This document shows, one piece after another, positions 47,446-56,431 of a stretch of 64,000 nucleotides of DNA. The notes beneath the pieces were generated by a model. That model saw only the letters and a program-made list of their open reading frames with translations, made no database searches and had not been told where the DNA came from. The first letter of the stretch is position 1; the number at the start of each line of letters is the position of its first letter. The DNA lies in assembly GCA_041487355.1 (NCBI GenBank), contig JBGPND010000005.1, positions 1-64,000 of the forward strand. Direction: 5' to 3'. The position numbers and the translations under genes are program-made. Source of the DNA: JAMXLO01 sp041487355. GTDB taxonomy: Bacteria > Pseudomonadota > Alphaproteobacteria > Acetobacterales > Acetobacteraceae.

Positions 47446-48125
47446 CCCCGCCACATCCGCTGGACCGGCCAGTGTGGAGCGCGCTCACCTCACGCCAGAG
47501 GCGCTTCGCCTTGGGCGACGGGCGGGCGCAGCGGTTCGATCCCGATTTCGGCCTGTTTGCCGCCGCGGCGGATGCCTCGCCCGAGAGTATGGCGGCGCTG
47601 GCCGCGCTGATCTCGACGCATGACGCGGTGGCGCTGGTTGAGGCGGAGCCGCAGCCGCAAGTCCCAGGTGTCACAGCCGAGGCCCACGTCATCTGGCAGA
47701 TGACCGCGGAGCGCTTGGCCGACGGACCGGCTCCGGCGTTCGAGATCGTGACGCTCACCGAAGCCGACGCGCCGCAGATGCTGGCGCTGGCCACCCTCAC
47801 CAAGCCCGGCCCGTTCTTCGCCCGTACTCATAAGCTCGGGGACTTCGTCGGTGTGAAGCGCGATGGCGAGCTGGTCGCCATGGCCGGCGAGCGCATGAAG
47901 CCTGAGGGCTTCACGGAGGTAAGCGGCGTCAGCACCGCGCCCGACTATCGCGGTCTAGGCTATGCCGGCGCCCTCAGCCGTCTGGTCGCCGGGCGGATTC
48001 TGGCCCGCGGCGAGACCCCGTTCCTGCATGTGTACGCCCACAACGCTGGCGCGCTCGCCCTTTACCAGACGCTCGGCTTCACCCTCCGTCGCGAGATGCA
48101 CATGCTGGTGCTCACTCGCGCCTGA
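47442..48125 (+). CDS. GNAT-family N-acetyltransferase
   Basis: A 227-residue protein. The C-terminal half is a GNAT domain: GVKRDGELVAMAGERM, VSGVSTAPDYRGLGYAGALSRLVAG (acetyl-CoA-binding R-x-x-G-x-G/A) and LHVYAHNAGALALYQTLGFTLRREM. The N-terminal 90 residues are a partner domain seen in FR47-like members. The start overlaps the hydrolase stop, so the gene is co-translated with the methyltransferase-hydrolase pair. The substrate is unknown. Confidence 0.88.
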   Translation: MTPPHPLDRPVWSALTSRQRRFALGDGRAQRFDPDFGLFAAAADASPESMAALAALISTHDAVALVEAEPQPQVPGVTAEAHVIWQMTAERLADGPAPAFEIVTLTEADAPQMLALATLTKPGPFFARTHKLGDFVGVKRDGELVAMAGERMKPEGFTEVSGVSTAPDYRGLGYAGALSRLVAGRILARGETPFLHVYAHNAGALALYQTLGFTLRREMHMLVLTRA

Positions 48126-48194
48126 GCCAGTGTGACATCCGGATTCCACCCTTCGCAAACGTTCGAGCCGATACACAACCGCCCTACACAGTCG

Positions 48195-48229
48195 TGGCGG
48201 GTCCTCGGACTAGATCCGGGGACCCGCCA
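48195..48229. repeat. 35-base palindrome of the CGGACTTGATCCGGGG type
   Basis: TGGCGGGTCCTCGGA-CTAGA-TCCGGGGACCCGCCA is a 15-base stem with one mismatch and a 5-base loop, between the convergent GNAT and dienelactone hydrolase genes. It could terminate both. Confidence 0.8.
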
Positions 48230-48238
48230 TAACGCCCT

Positions 48239-48904
48239 CTACCCAAGCAGCTTGGCGAAGAATTCCAGCGTCCGCTGCTGCGCCAGCTCGTAGTCGGGCT
48301 TGCTGAAGCTGCCCCGCTCGTCGCAGCCGAAGCCGTGCTGCGCGCCCATGTAGACATAGGTCTCCGCCTTCGGCTGGGCGGCGCGGATGGCGTCGACGTC
48401 GGTCATCGGGATCGATGCGTCCTTCTCGCCGAAATGCATCTGCACCGGGCAGTTCGGCCGCTCGTCCTTGGTGCCGGCGATGCCGCCGCCGTACCAGCAG
48501 GAAGACGCCGCGAACTTGCTGGTGCGGGTCGCGCCCCACCAGGCGACGGTGCCGCCGAAGCAATAGCCGACGATGCCGAGCTTCTTCCCGGCAAGGTGGT
48601 TCGCAGCGGCCTCGACGTCGGCCATTACCTGCGCGTCGGTCAGCTTCATCCGGTAGTCGCGGCCCTTGGCGATGTCGTCCGGGGTGTAGCCAAGATCCAC
48701 GCCGCGCGCGGCGCGGTCGAATATCGCCGGCGCGCAAACCGCATACCCCTGCGCGGCGAAGCGGTCGGCCATGTCGCGCATGTGGTGGTTGACGCCGAAA
48801 ATCTCCTGGATCATCACGATCCCCTTGTTCCCGCCGGTCGGTCCGGCGGTGTAGGCGGAAAGCGTGAAGCCGTCGGCGGCCTTGAGGTTGATCGTGCTGC
48901 CCAT
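48239..48904 (-). CDS. Dienelactone hydrolase family protein
   Basis: A 221-residue alpha/beta hydrolase of the DLH type: IVMIQEIFGVNHHMRDMADRF, catalytic Cys in IVGYCFGGTVAWW near 118, Asp in FGEKDASIP, His in GAQHGFGCDERG near 197. It hydrolyses dienelactones or similar esters; a specific aromatic pathway is not visible here. I use the ATG at 48904 (MGSTINL); the frame upstream is Thr/Arg-rich and lies over the DUF4169 promoter region. Confidence 0.92.
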   Translation of the reverse strand: MGSTINLKAADGFTLSAYTAGPTGGNKGIVMIQEIFGVNHHMRDMADRFAAQGYAVCAPAIFDRAARGVDLGYTPDDIAKGRDYRMKLTDAQVMADVEAAANHLAGKKLGIVGYCFGGTVAWWGATRTSKFAASSCWYGGGIAGTKDERPNCPVQMHFGEKDASIPMTDVDAIRAAQPKAETYVYMGAQHGFGCDERGSFSKPDYELAQQRTLEFFAKLLG

Positions 48905-48953
48905 GGGTTTCCTCCCGGTTGTGCGTGCGGTCCTGGATGCGCAGGATGGCGTT

Positions 48954-49139
48954 ATGGGCGGGATCGTCAACCTCCATCAGGTGAAGAAGCGCCGCGAGCG
49001 GGACGCCGCCGCCGCCGCGGCGAAGCAGAATCGCATTCGCCATGGCCGCACCAAGGCCGGGAAGGCGAACGACAAGCGGGCGGAGGAGCGGCGACAGGCG
49101 CTGCTCGATGCCTCACGGCGCGGCGAAACGGGCGAATGA
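48954..49139 (+). CDS. DUF4169 small basic protein
   Basis: A 61-residue protein, MGGIVNLHQVKKRRERDAAAA then KQNRIRHGRTKAGKANDKRA, which is the DUF4169 pattern. Very basic, helical, possibly nucleic-acid-binding. The last 27 bases overlap the convergent rppH gene. Function unknown. Confidence 0.85.
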   Translation: MGGIVNLHQVKKRRERDAAAAAAKQNRIRHGRTKAGKANDKRAEERRQALLDASRRGETGE

Positions 49140-49607
49140 TGTGGCGAGGATCCAGTAGATCGGCCGCTTGAAGTCCACCGCCAGCGCCGGCAGCTCGGCC
49201 AGGGCAGCCCAGCGCCAGGCATCGAATTCCGGATCCGGGTCGGCATCCAGCCTGATGTCGGCGTCCTCACCGGTGAAGCGCAGCGCGAACCAGCGCTGCT
49301 TCTGGCCCCGGTAGCGCCCGCCGAGCGCCACGCCGACCAGGTGCGGCGGCAGGTCGTAGGTCAGCCAGTCCGGATGCTCGCCGATGATCTCGGCGCGATC
49401 GGTGCCGATCTCCTCGGCCAGCTCGCGCAACACCGCCGCGCGCGGATCCTCCTCCGGATCGATGCCACCCTGCGGCAATTGCCAGCCGCCGGCCGGGCCT
49501 TCCGCGTTCGGCAGATCGGCACGTCGGGCGACGAACACCAGGCCGTTCCGGTTGAACAGCACGGCGCCGACATTCAGCCGATACGGCAACGTGGGTCCGC
49601 CGCTCAT
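49113..49607 (-). CDS. rppH: RNA pyrophosphohydrolase
   Basis: RppH removes pyrophosphate from the 5' end of mRNAs and triggers decay. The 164-residue protein has the family opening YRLNVGAVLFNRNGLVFVARR, the NUDIX box GGIDPEEDPRAAVLRELAEEIG and FDAWRWAALAELPALAVDFKR. It lies at the end of the gpmI-envC-ctpA-deacetylase-rppH block; its start overlaps the preceding stop (ATGA). Confidence 0.97.
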   Translation of the reverse strand: MSGGPTLPYRLNVGAVLFNRNGLVFVARRADLPNAEGPAGGWQLPQGGIDPEEDPRAAVLRELAEEIGTDRAEIIGEHPDWLTYDLPPHLVGVALGGRYRGQKQRWFALRFTGEDADIRLDADPDPEFDAWRWAALAELPALAVDFKRPIYWILATSFARFAAP

Positions 49608-50698
49608 TTCGCCGCGTCACCGGGCGGCTGCACCAGCGCGCTGACCGGCGCGAGCGCCAGACCATCGGCTGCCAGCCTACCCGCCCAGGCTACGATGCGA
49701 TCCACGGTGACCGGGCGCACCACGGTGGCGAGGCCCAGAGCACTGCCCTTCTCGCGCGCCAGGCGTGCGAGCTGCCCCAGCTTGTCATCGATATCGGCGG
49801 CGGTCGCAGGGTCATCGATGATGATGTCGATGGCCCTTCCCCACACGACCGGCAGCGCCGCGGCGCCGGGCCGGGCATCGACATAGAGCAGTCCTCGTTG
49901 CGCCAGTTCGGTCAGCACGGGGTTCATCTGGTCGGGCAGGGCGGCAAATCGCTCCCCGTGCGTGGTGCCGAGTGCGCCCGTTGCTCCGACATAGCCGGCC
50001 ATGCGGGACAATGCCCATTCCAGTCGCTGGTGGTTCTGCTCCGGCGGCAGGCTGGCCATCATCGCCTGCGGACCGGGGTCATTGAGCGGAAATCCTTGCG
50101 GCTCCATCGGGAGCGACAGCAGGTACTCATGCTCCGCGAGGCGCGCGGCGGCCAGCAGCTTCGTCGGATTGACGGCATAGGGTGAGAAGGCGAGCGTTAT
50201 CCCGCTGGGAAGCGTGCGGATGGCCGCTTCGCTGTCGGCCTGGTTCAGGCCCACGCCTGCCAGCAGCAAGCCAACCCGTGGGCGCCGCGTGCTCTGGTCG
50301 AAGCCGGCGGCGTAGAGCTGCATCGGCATCCGCCCATCCATGGCGATCCGCGGCAGCAGATCGGCTGGTTGTCCGGTCATCGGCTCGAGCAGCGCCGGGT
50401 CGGGATCGGCGATCGGCCCGGGGGTATCGCGCCCGGGGCGCGGCGCGGGCTTGGCCTCGGTCGCCTGAGGTTGCGCCGGTGGCGGTGCTACCGGTTGGGC
50501 CGCCTGCTGGCGCGGGGTCTGCGCGGCGAGGACGGGACGCGGCGACGGCGGCGTCGGCGGTCCGAGCTCCTGCAAGGTGACACCACTGACCGCCAGCAGC
50601 AGCAGCACGACCAGCCAGAACAGGCCGAGGCCGCGCCATCCCGCGACCAGCGAACCGAAACGCTGCCGTGGCCCCGTGCCTGCCCAGCGCGCCGCCAA
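49604..50698 (-). CDS. Divergent polysaccharide deacetylase family protein
   Basis: A 364-residue protein with an N-terminal membrane helix (LGLFWLVVLLLLAVSGVTL), a Pro/Ala/Gln-rich periplasmic linker (about 55-120), and a divergent polysaccharide deacetylase domain: VGLLLAGVGLNQADSEAAI, ITLAFSPYAVNP, and GATGALGTTHGERFAAL. It probably remodels the envelope with EnvC and CtpA. TTG start at 50698; 11 bases follow the ctpA stop. Confidence 0.88.
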   Translation of the reverse strand: MAARWAGTGPRQRFGSLVAGWRGLGLFWLVVLLLLAVSGVTLQELGPPTPPSPRPVLAAQTPRQQAAQPVAPPPAQPQATEAKPAPRPGRDTPGPIADPDPALLEPMTGQPADLLPRIAMDGRMPMQLYAAGFDQSTRRPRVGLLLAGVGLNQADSEAAIRTLPSGITLAFSPYAVNPTKLLAAARLAEHEYLLSLPMEPQGFPLNDPGPQAMMASLPPEQNHQRLEWALSRMAGYVGATGALGTTHGERFAALPDQMNPVLTELAQRGLLYVDARPGAAALPVVWGRAIDIIIDDPATAADIDDKLGQLARLAREKGSALGLATVVRPVTVDRIVAWAGRLAADGLALAPVSALVQPPGDAAK

Positions 50699-50709
50699 CG
50701 TCGAAAAAT

Positions 50710-52128
50710 TCAGTTGGCGGTGACCCGGTTCTGCGCGGCCATCGCCTTGGCCAGCACCAGCGCCTGCTGCAACTGGAAGTCTGTGTCGTCTGGCTTCGCC
50801 GGGTCGAATTTCGGGAAGCCCTCCGGCGGCTTGTTCGGAATGTCCCTCGCGATCGGCGGCAGGTCGGTGCGCGGCACCGGCGCGGCGTCCGGCGCGCCAC
50901 CCTGGTTCTTCAGCACATGGTTCAGGTCGGCCTCACGCTCCGGCCCAAACCGCGGTGTCTCCTCGCGTGTCTCCGTCACTGGCACGTCGGGCGCGATGCC
51001 GAGGCCCTGAATGGACCGGCCGGATGGCGTGTAGTAGCGCGCGGTGGTCAGCCGCATCGCGCCATTGCCGGGCAGCGGGATCACCGTCTGCACCGAGCCC
51101 TTGCCGAAGCTTCGCGTGCCGAGCAGCGCCGCGCGGTGATGGTCCTGCAGCGCGCCGGCGACGATTTCGCTGGAGGAAGCCGAGCCGCCGTTGATCAGCA
51201 CCACCAGCGGCAGTCCGCCGAGGATGTCGCTGCCCTTAGCGTCCCAGCGCTGCGCATCCTCGGTGTGGCGGGCGCGCGTGGAGACGATTTCGCCCTGGTT
51301 GACGAAGTCGCCGGACACCGCGACGGCCTGGTCGAGCAGCCCGCCCGGGTTGTTGCGCAGGTCGAGGATCAGCGCCTTCAGCTTGCCGCCCGACTGTTGC
51401 TTCAGCGTCTTCACCGCCTGCTTCAGCGCGGCATCCGCCTGCTCGGTGAACTGCGACAGGCGCACATAGCCGACGCCGTCCGGCTCCATGCGCTGCTTGA
51501 CCACCTGGATGTGGATGACCTCCCGCAGCATGGAGATCTCCAGCGGCTTGTCGACGCCCTCGCGCTTGATGGTCAGCGTGATCTTCGAGTTGGGTGAGCC
51601 GCGCATCTTGTCGACGGCGTCGTTGAGCGACAGTCCCTGCACGGTCTTGCCGTCCAGCGCGGTGATGATGTCGCCCGGCTTGACTCCCGCCTTCGACGCC
51701 GGCGTGTCGTCGATCGGGCTGATCACCTTGATGAAGCCGCTTTCCTGCGTGACCTCGATGCCGAGGCCGCCGAATTCGCCCTTGGTCTGCACCTGCATGT
51801 CGCGGAACGCCTTCACGTTCATGTAGCTCGAATGCGGGTCGAGGCCGGTCAGCATGCCGTTGATGGAGTTCTCGATCAGGTCCTTGTCGGTGACCGGATC
51901 GACATACTCGGCGCGCACACGCTCGAACACGTCGCCGAACAGGGTGAGCAGGCGGTAGGTGTCTGCCCGGCTGCCATCCTGCGCGAAGGCGGCCGTGATG
52001 CCGAGATCGAAGCCAAGATGGCGGCCGATCAGGCCGGAAGCCGGGCCAATGGCGACGCCAGCAAGGAAGGCGGTGCCGAGCAGCAGGCCGGTGCGAAAAC
52101 GCCGGGAGCGACAGTCCATTCGTTTCAT
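50710..52128 (-). CDS. ctpA: Carboxyl-terminal processing protease (S41)
   Basis: A 472-residue periplasmic serine protease: signal/anchor (TGLLLGTAFLAGVAIGPASG), a PDZ domain (FGGLGIEVTQESGFIKVISP, about 100-190), and the S41 catalytic region with GGSASSSEIVAGAL (nucleophile Ser near 316) and TRSFGKGSVQT (Lys near 341). It trims C-termini of envelope proteins such as peptidoglycan hydrolases. ATG at 52128 (another ATG three codons in). 118 bases separate it from envC; no gene is seen there. Confidence 0.96.
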   Translation of the reverse strand: MKRMDCRSRRFRTGLLLGTAFLAGVAIGPASGLIGRHLGFDLGITAAFAQDGSRADTYRLLTLFGDVFERVRAEYVDPVTDKDLIENSINGMLTGLDPHSSYMNVKAFRDMQVQTKGEFGGLGIEVTQESGFIKVISPIDDTPASKAGVKPGDIITALDGKTVQGLSLNDAVDKMRGSPNSKITLTIKREGVDKPLEISMLREVIHIQVVKQRMEPDGVGYVRLSQFTEQADAALKQAVKTLKQQSGGKLKALILDLRNNPGGLLDQAVAVSGDFVNQGEIVSTRARHTEDAQRWDAKGSDILGGLPLVVLINGGSASSSEIVAGALQDHHRAALLGTRSFGKGSVQTVIPLPGNGAMRLTTARYYTPSGRSIQGLGIAPDVPVTETREETPRFGPEREADLNHVLKNQGGAPDAAPVPRTDLPPIARDIPNKPPEGFPKFDPAKPDDTDFQLQQALVLAKAMAAQNRVTAN

Positions 52129-52246
52129 CCTCTGAACGCCCGTACCGTCGGGGCAGGCGCGTCTTCTAGCATGGGATTGGAAAGATCATCTTTTCGCGCG
52201 CACGGGCTTCTGCCGTCCAGTGTTCAATTCTTAAGTCTGCGAGAGC

Positions 52247-53509
52247 TTAACCGCTCGCTCTCAGCCATGGCGCCGGGTTCACCGGCTGCCCGTCATGTCG
52301 CAGCTCGACATAGAGTGCCGGGTGGTTGCCGGATGCGCCCGGTTCCCATGCCGGCATGACGCCGATCGGCTCACCGGCCGCAACCTGCTGTCCCGCCTTG
52401 GCATCGAGCCTGTCGAAGCCGGCCAGCACCGCATGGTAGCCGCCGCCGCAATCCACGATCAACAGCAACCCGTAGCTGCGGAAGGGTGCGGCAAACACCA
52501 CGTGGCCGCCACAGGGCGCCACCACCCGCGCCGCCGGCGGCGCATGATAGGAGATGCCGGTGGCGGGGCCCCCTTCGGTGGGATCGCCCCAGGAGCGGAT
52601 GATCGTTCCAGCGACCGGGGCGGTAAGCTGGCCACGTGGCTGCGCGGAGGTGGCGATCGTCCCGGCGCCGGTCGGGCGCTCCAGAGCGGCCTGACGCTGG
52701 CGCGCCGCGGCCGCTTCGCCAGAGCGCTTCTGCCGCTCCGCGCGAAGCGCCTCCTCGTGGGCGCGCGCCGCCTCGCCCTGCCGCTGTGCTTCCAGTTCGG
52801 CCAGCATGCCGCGCAAGGTTTCCGCTCTCGACGCTTCGGTGGCGGCGCGTTGCGCCGCGGCGGTGGCCTCGCCTTCGGCATGTTTCTGTTGGGCCTCGGC
52901 CGCGGCAATCTGCTGATCGAGGGCTGCCGACTGGGCTTGCTGTGCCGCCTGGGCCGCGGCCAGCGTCGGCGCCTCGGCCTGCATCGCGCGCGTTGCGGCG
53001 TCGAGCCTGACCTGTTCCCGGCGCAGCGTCACCGCTTCCTGGCCAAGCTGGCTGGCGAGGCCGCGCAGCACCAGCACGCCCCGCAGTGTCTCCTCCGGCT
53101 GGGCTGGCACCGCCAGCAGGGTCTCGGCCGGGAACAGCGACATCCGTTCGATCAGCGGCAGCAGTGGCTGCATCGCTTCCGCATGGGCATCCAGGCTCGC
53201 CTGCGCCTGCCGGCGCTGAGCCGCGAGCTGATCCATGCGGGCGGCGGCTTCGGCTGTCGCCGTCTCGGCCTGACGGAGCCGAGCGGCCGCGACGATGCGA
53301 TCCGCCACGAGTCGTTGCGCCGCGGCGGCGGCGGCGGCGGCACGGGCGGCAGCTTCCTGCTGTGCTGCCAGTTCCGCGCCGCGTGCCCGTTCGGCCTGCT
53401 CCATCTGCTGGCGGGTGGCAGCTTCCCTTGGCGGTCGCGCTGCATGGGCGGCGACGGCCACGGCGAAGACAGTCAGGGCGAGAAGGCTATTCGGCCGCGC
53501 GCGCCGCAT
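52247..53509 (-). CDS. envC: EnvC-like murein hydrolase activator (degenerate M23)
   Basis: About 420 residues: signal peptide (SLLALTVFAVAVAAHA), long coiled coil rich in Ala/Gln/Arg/Glu (about 25-290), and a C-terminal LytM/M23 domain (GISYHAPPAARVVAPCGGHVVF; VDCGGGYHAVLAGFDRL). The metal-binding H-x-H of active peptidases is missing, as in EnvC, which activates amidases at division. I prefer the ATG at 53509; a GTG two codons earlier is possible. The start overlaps the end of gpmI by 23 bases, so translation is coupled. Confidence 0.9.
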   Translation of the reverse strand: MRRARPNSLLALTVFAVAVAAHAARPPREAATRQQMEQAERARGAELAAQQEAAARAAAAAAAAQRLVADRIVAAARLRQAETATAEAAARMDQLAAQRRQAQASLDAHAEAMQPLLPLIERMSLFPAETLLAVPAQPEETLRGVLVLRGLASQLGQEAVTLRREQVRLDAATRAMQAEAPTLAAAQAAQQAQSAALDQQIAAAEAQQKHAEGEATAAAQRAATEASRAETLRGMLAELEAQRQGEAARAHEEALRAERQKRSGEAAAARQRQAALERPTGAGTIATSAQPRGQLTAPVAGTIIRSWGDPTEGGPATGISYHAPPAARVVAPCGGHVVFAAPFRSYGLLLIVDCGGGYHAVLAGFDRLDAKAGQQVAAGEPIGVMPAWEPGASGNHPALYVELRHDGQPVNPAPWLRASG

Positions 53510-55031
53510 GGGCACGGATCAGCGAGGTCCCGGTCATTTCGCGCGGCCGCTTCAGGCCCATCAGCTCGAGCAGGGTCGGCGCCACGTCGGCGAGCCGCCC
53601 ATCCCTGAGAGGGGTCGCGCCGCCGCCTATCAGCAGCACGGGGACCGGGTTGGTGGTGTGTGCGGTGTGCGGACCGCCAGTCGCGGGGTCGCGCATCAGC
53701 TCGCAGTTGCCGTGATCGGCGGTGACCAGCAGGGCGCCGCCCTGCTTTTCCACCGCGGCGGCGATGCGGCCGAGGCCGGCATCAACCGTCTCCACCGCCT
53801 TGATCGCGGCCGGCAGGATGCCGGTGTGGCCGACCATGTCGGGGTTCGCGAAGTTCAGCACGATCAGGTCGTATTTCCCGGAGTCGATCGCCGCCACCAC
53901 CTTGTCGGTGAGTTCGGGGGCAGACATCTCGGGCTGCAGGTCGTAGGTCGCGACCTTCGGCGAAGGCACCATGATGCGGTCCTCGCCAGGGAATGGCGTC
54001 TCCCGTCCGCCGTTCAGGAAGTACGTGACGTGTGGGTATTTCTCGGTTTCCGCGGTGCGGAGCTGAGTCCGTCCCGCCTCTGCCACCACCTCGCCGAGGA
54101 TGTGGTCCAGCTTCTCCGCAGGGAACAGCACGCCGAGATAGGGCGCCAGCTCGTCCGAGTAGCGTGTCATGCCGGCCGCGGCGGCGAAGCGGGTGGCCCG
54201 CTTGCGCGGGAAGCCGTCGAAGTTCGGCTCCAGCAGGGCGGCGAGAAGCTCGCGCACCCGGTCGGCGCGGAAGTTGAAGCACAGGATGCCGTCGCCATCC
54301 TGCATGCCATTGTAGTCCCCGACGCAGGTGGGGACGACGAATTCGTCCGTGATGTCGTGGGCGTAGGCATCGTTCATCACCGCGGCGGCATCGGGGAAGC
54401 GGGGCGCTTCCGCCTCGGCGACGGCGGCGTACGCCTTGGCGACGCGGTCCCAGCGCTTGTCGCGATCCATCGCGTAGTAGCGGCCCGACACCGTGGCGAT
54501 CGGCACATCCCGTGGCAGCGCCTTGAGCAGCCATCTGATGTCATCCAAGCCGGAGCGTGGCGGCGTGTCGCGACCGTCGGTGAAGGCGTGAACGGCGGTC
54601 TTCACGCCGGCCTCGTGCAGGATACTGGCCAGCGCCGCCGCGTGCTCCTGGTGCGAGTGCACACCACCGGGCGAAGCCAGGCCCAGCAGGTGGCAGGTGC
54701 CGCCTGAAGCCTTCAGCTTCGCGATCAGATCGGTAAGTGCCGGCGCGCGGGCCAGGCTGCCATCCTGGACGGCCTGGCTGATGCGCGGAAGCTCCTGCAT
54801 CACGACGCGTCCGGCGCCGATGTTCAGGTGGCCGACCTCGGAGTTGCCCATCTGGCCGTCCGGCAGCCCGACATTGAGCCCGGAGGTGCGCAGGAAGGCG
54901 TGCGGACAGGACTGCCACAGCCGGTCGAAATTCGGCTTCCGCGCCAGGCGCACGGCGTTGTCGGCGGTTTCCTCGCGCCAGCCGAATCCGTCGAGGACCA
55001 CCAGCATCACCGGCCGAATCGACTGCGCCAT
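53487..55031 (-). CDS. gpmI: 2,3-bisphosphoglycerate-independent phosphoglycerate mutase
   Basis: GpmI interconverts 3- and 2-phosphoglycerate. The 514-residue protein has VVLDGFGWREE (metal Asp14), GNSEVGHLNIGAGRVV with the phospho-Ser near 64, and further metal-binding motifs HSHQEHAAAL, ADHGNCELM near 450. Full length, no breaks. First gene of the minus-strand block. The 164 bases to the divergent DUF1640 gene must carry its promoter; I see no strong consensus. Confidence 0.98.
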   Translation of the reverse strand: MAQSIRPVMLVVLDGFGWREETADNAVRLARKPNFDRLWQSCPHAFLRTSGLNVGLPDGQMGNSEVGHLNIGAGRVVMQELPRISQAVQDGSLARAPALTDLIAKLKASGGTCHLLGLASPGGVHSHQEHAAALASILHEAGVKTAVHAFTDGRDTPPRSGLDDIRWLLKALPRDVPIATVSGRYYAMDRDKRWDRVAKAYAAVAEAEAPRFPDAAAVMNDAYAHDITDEFVVPTCVGDYNGMQDGDGILCFNFRADRVRELLAALLEPNFDGFPRKRATRFAAAAGMTRYSDELAPYLGVLFPAEKLDHILGEVVAEAGRTQLRTAETEKYPHVTYFLNGGRETPFPGEDRIMVPSPKVATYDLQPEMSAPELTDKVVAAIDSGKYDLIVLNFANPDMVGHTGILPAAIKAVETVDAGLGRIAAAVEKQGGALLVTADHGNCELMRDPATGGPHTAHTTNPVPVLLIGGGATPLRDGRLADVAPTLLELMGLKRPREMTGTSLIRAHAARAAE

Positions 55032-55195
55032 GGATCAGCTCCTTCCGCCAGCCGGGCACTGCGTAGCGCCCGAGCCTGTGCCGAACAAGTGCGCCGCGCC
55101 AAGCCTGGTCACGATCAGGTCCTTTGCCTTGTGGCAACCGGATGTTAGCAGCGGTCTGCTGGACTGGCGGAAATCCAGTGCAGTAGGGTTCCGAC

Positions 55196-55515
55196 GTGAA
55201 CGCAGTCCCGTTCGACACGCTGAAGATGGCGCAGCGCCTGGAGGCGGCAGGATTTGCCGCCCCTCAGGCTGCCGGCGCCGCGGAGGCACTCGCCGAGGCG
55301 ATCACCGGCTCCGATCTGGCGACCAAGGGCGATCTCGGTGCCGAGATAGCCGCCGTGAGAACCGAGCTGATGCGGGAGCTGACGGCCACCAGGAGCGAGG
55401 TCATGGCGGCCATCGAGCTGCTGCGGCGGGACATGACGATCAAGCTGGCGGGATGCTCTTCGTCGCCGTAGGCGTGTTGCTCGCGGCGACGCGCTACATG
55501 CCACCGCACCCATAG
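55196..55515 (+). pseudogene. DUF1640/CCDC90-like coiled-coil protein, frameshifted before the membrane anchor
   Basis: The frame from 55196 encodes VPFDTLKMAQRLEAAGFAAPQA, a coiled coil (TKGDLGAEIAAVRTELMREL; EVMAAIELLRRDMTIKL) and then stops at 55471 after AGCSSSP. The family ending, a membrane helix, lies in another frame: GMLFVAVGVLLAATRYM up to a stop at 55513-55515. Inserting one G near 55446-55452 (CTGGGCGGGATG) would restore the full protein. So it is a pseudogene, a soluble truncated form, or a consensus error. These proteins often occur as host or phage-associated membrane coiled-coil factors of unknown role. Confidence 0.7.
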
Positions 55516-55616
55516 TTCTCTCCGCGGCTCAGCGCGCCGTAAGCGCGTCCAGGCCCGCCTTCGCCACCACGCCATACCCGGGCTGGTGTTGTTCGTTCGA
55601 CGCTGCGTTGGCCGGG

Positions 55617-56231
55617 TCATTCCCTGTGGGCGAGCGCGAGGCCGATGCCGGCGCCGATCAGGAATCCCCCGGAGAGACGGTTGCGCAGCCGGCCACGTAT
55701 CGCAAGCACGCCGCGGAGGCGGCCGGCGAGCAGCGCCCAGCCACTGTCAAGCGCTGCCGCTATGCCGAGGAAGGTGAGGGACAGCAGCACGACCTGCGGC
55801 GCGATCGGTGCATCAGGCGACAGGAACTGCGGGAAGAAGGCGCCGTAAAACAGCAGCGTCTTCGGATTGGTGAGCGAGACCAGGAATCCGCGCAGCGCGA
55901 TGGCGCGGAACGAGCGCGGCTGCGGCCTGGTGCGCGTCAGGTCGACCGGTGCGGCGATCCATTGGCGGATGCCGAGGTACAGCAGATAGGCAACGCCGAT
56001 CCAGCGGATCCACTCGAACCAGCCGGCGAGCATGTCGAGCGTGGCGGTGAGGCCGAGCGTGGTGAGCGCAAGCTGCACCACGATGGCCGAGGATGTGCCG
56101 GCAACGGTGAGCAGCCCGTAGCGCGTGCCGTAGGCGATCGAGTTCGCCACGATCAGCGAGACGTTGGGGCCGGGGATGAGGATCAGGACCGTGGAGGCGA
56201 GGACGAAGCCGAGATAGAGCGAGAGGTGCAT
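55617..56231 (-). CDS. LysE/RhtB-family amino acid exporter
   Basis: A 204-residue, six-helix transporter with the family opening GFVLASTVLILIPGPNVSLIVANSIAYG and LGVAYLLYLG-like WIGVAYLLYLGIRQW, then GFLVSLTNPKTLLFYGAFFPQFL. These export amino acids or homoserine lactone-type compounds. ATG at 56231. A stand-alone gene on the minus strand, followed on the left by the DUF1640 remnant. Confidence 0.93.
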   Translation of the reverse strand: MHLSLYLGFVLASTVLILIPGPNVSLIVANSIAYGTRYGLLTVAGTSSAIVVQLALTTLGLTATLDMLAGWFEWIRWIGVAYLLYLGIRQWIAAPVDLTRTRPQPRSFRAIALRGFLVSLTNPKTLLFYGAFFPQFLSPDAPIAPQVVLLSLTFLGIAAALDSGWALLAGRLRGVLAIRGRLRNRLSGGFLIGAGIGLALAHRE

Positions 56232-56431
56232 GGGCTACGCCTTTATGTTGGGGCGCCGTGCGGCGCAAACGCAACGCCCCGCCGCACGGTCGGTGTGGCG
56301 GGCCGTCGCTACCTGCGGGTTCGCTGCGCTGATCAGTCGGCTGCGCAATGACCTCGGGCACGTGCGTTCCCGCGCGTGGGTGCGGCGATTGGGATTAGGG
56401 CGCACGTGACGGAAGCGAACCATGACGACAC

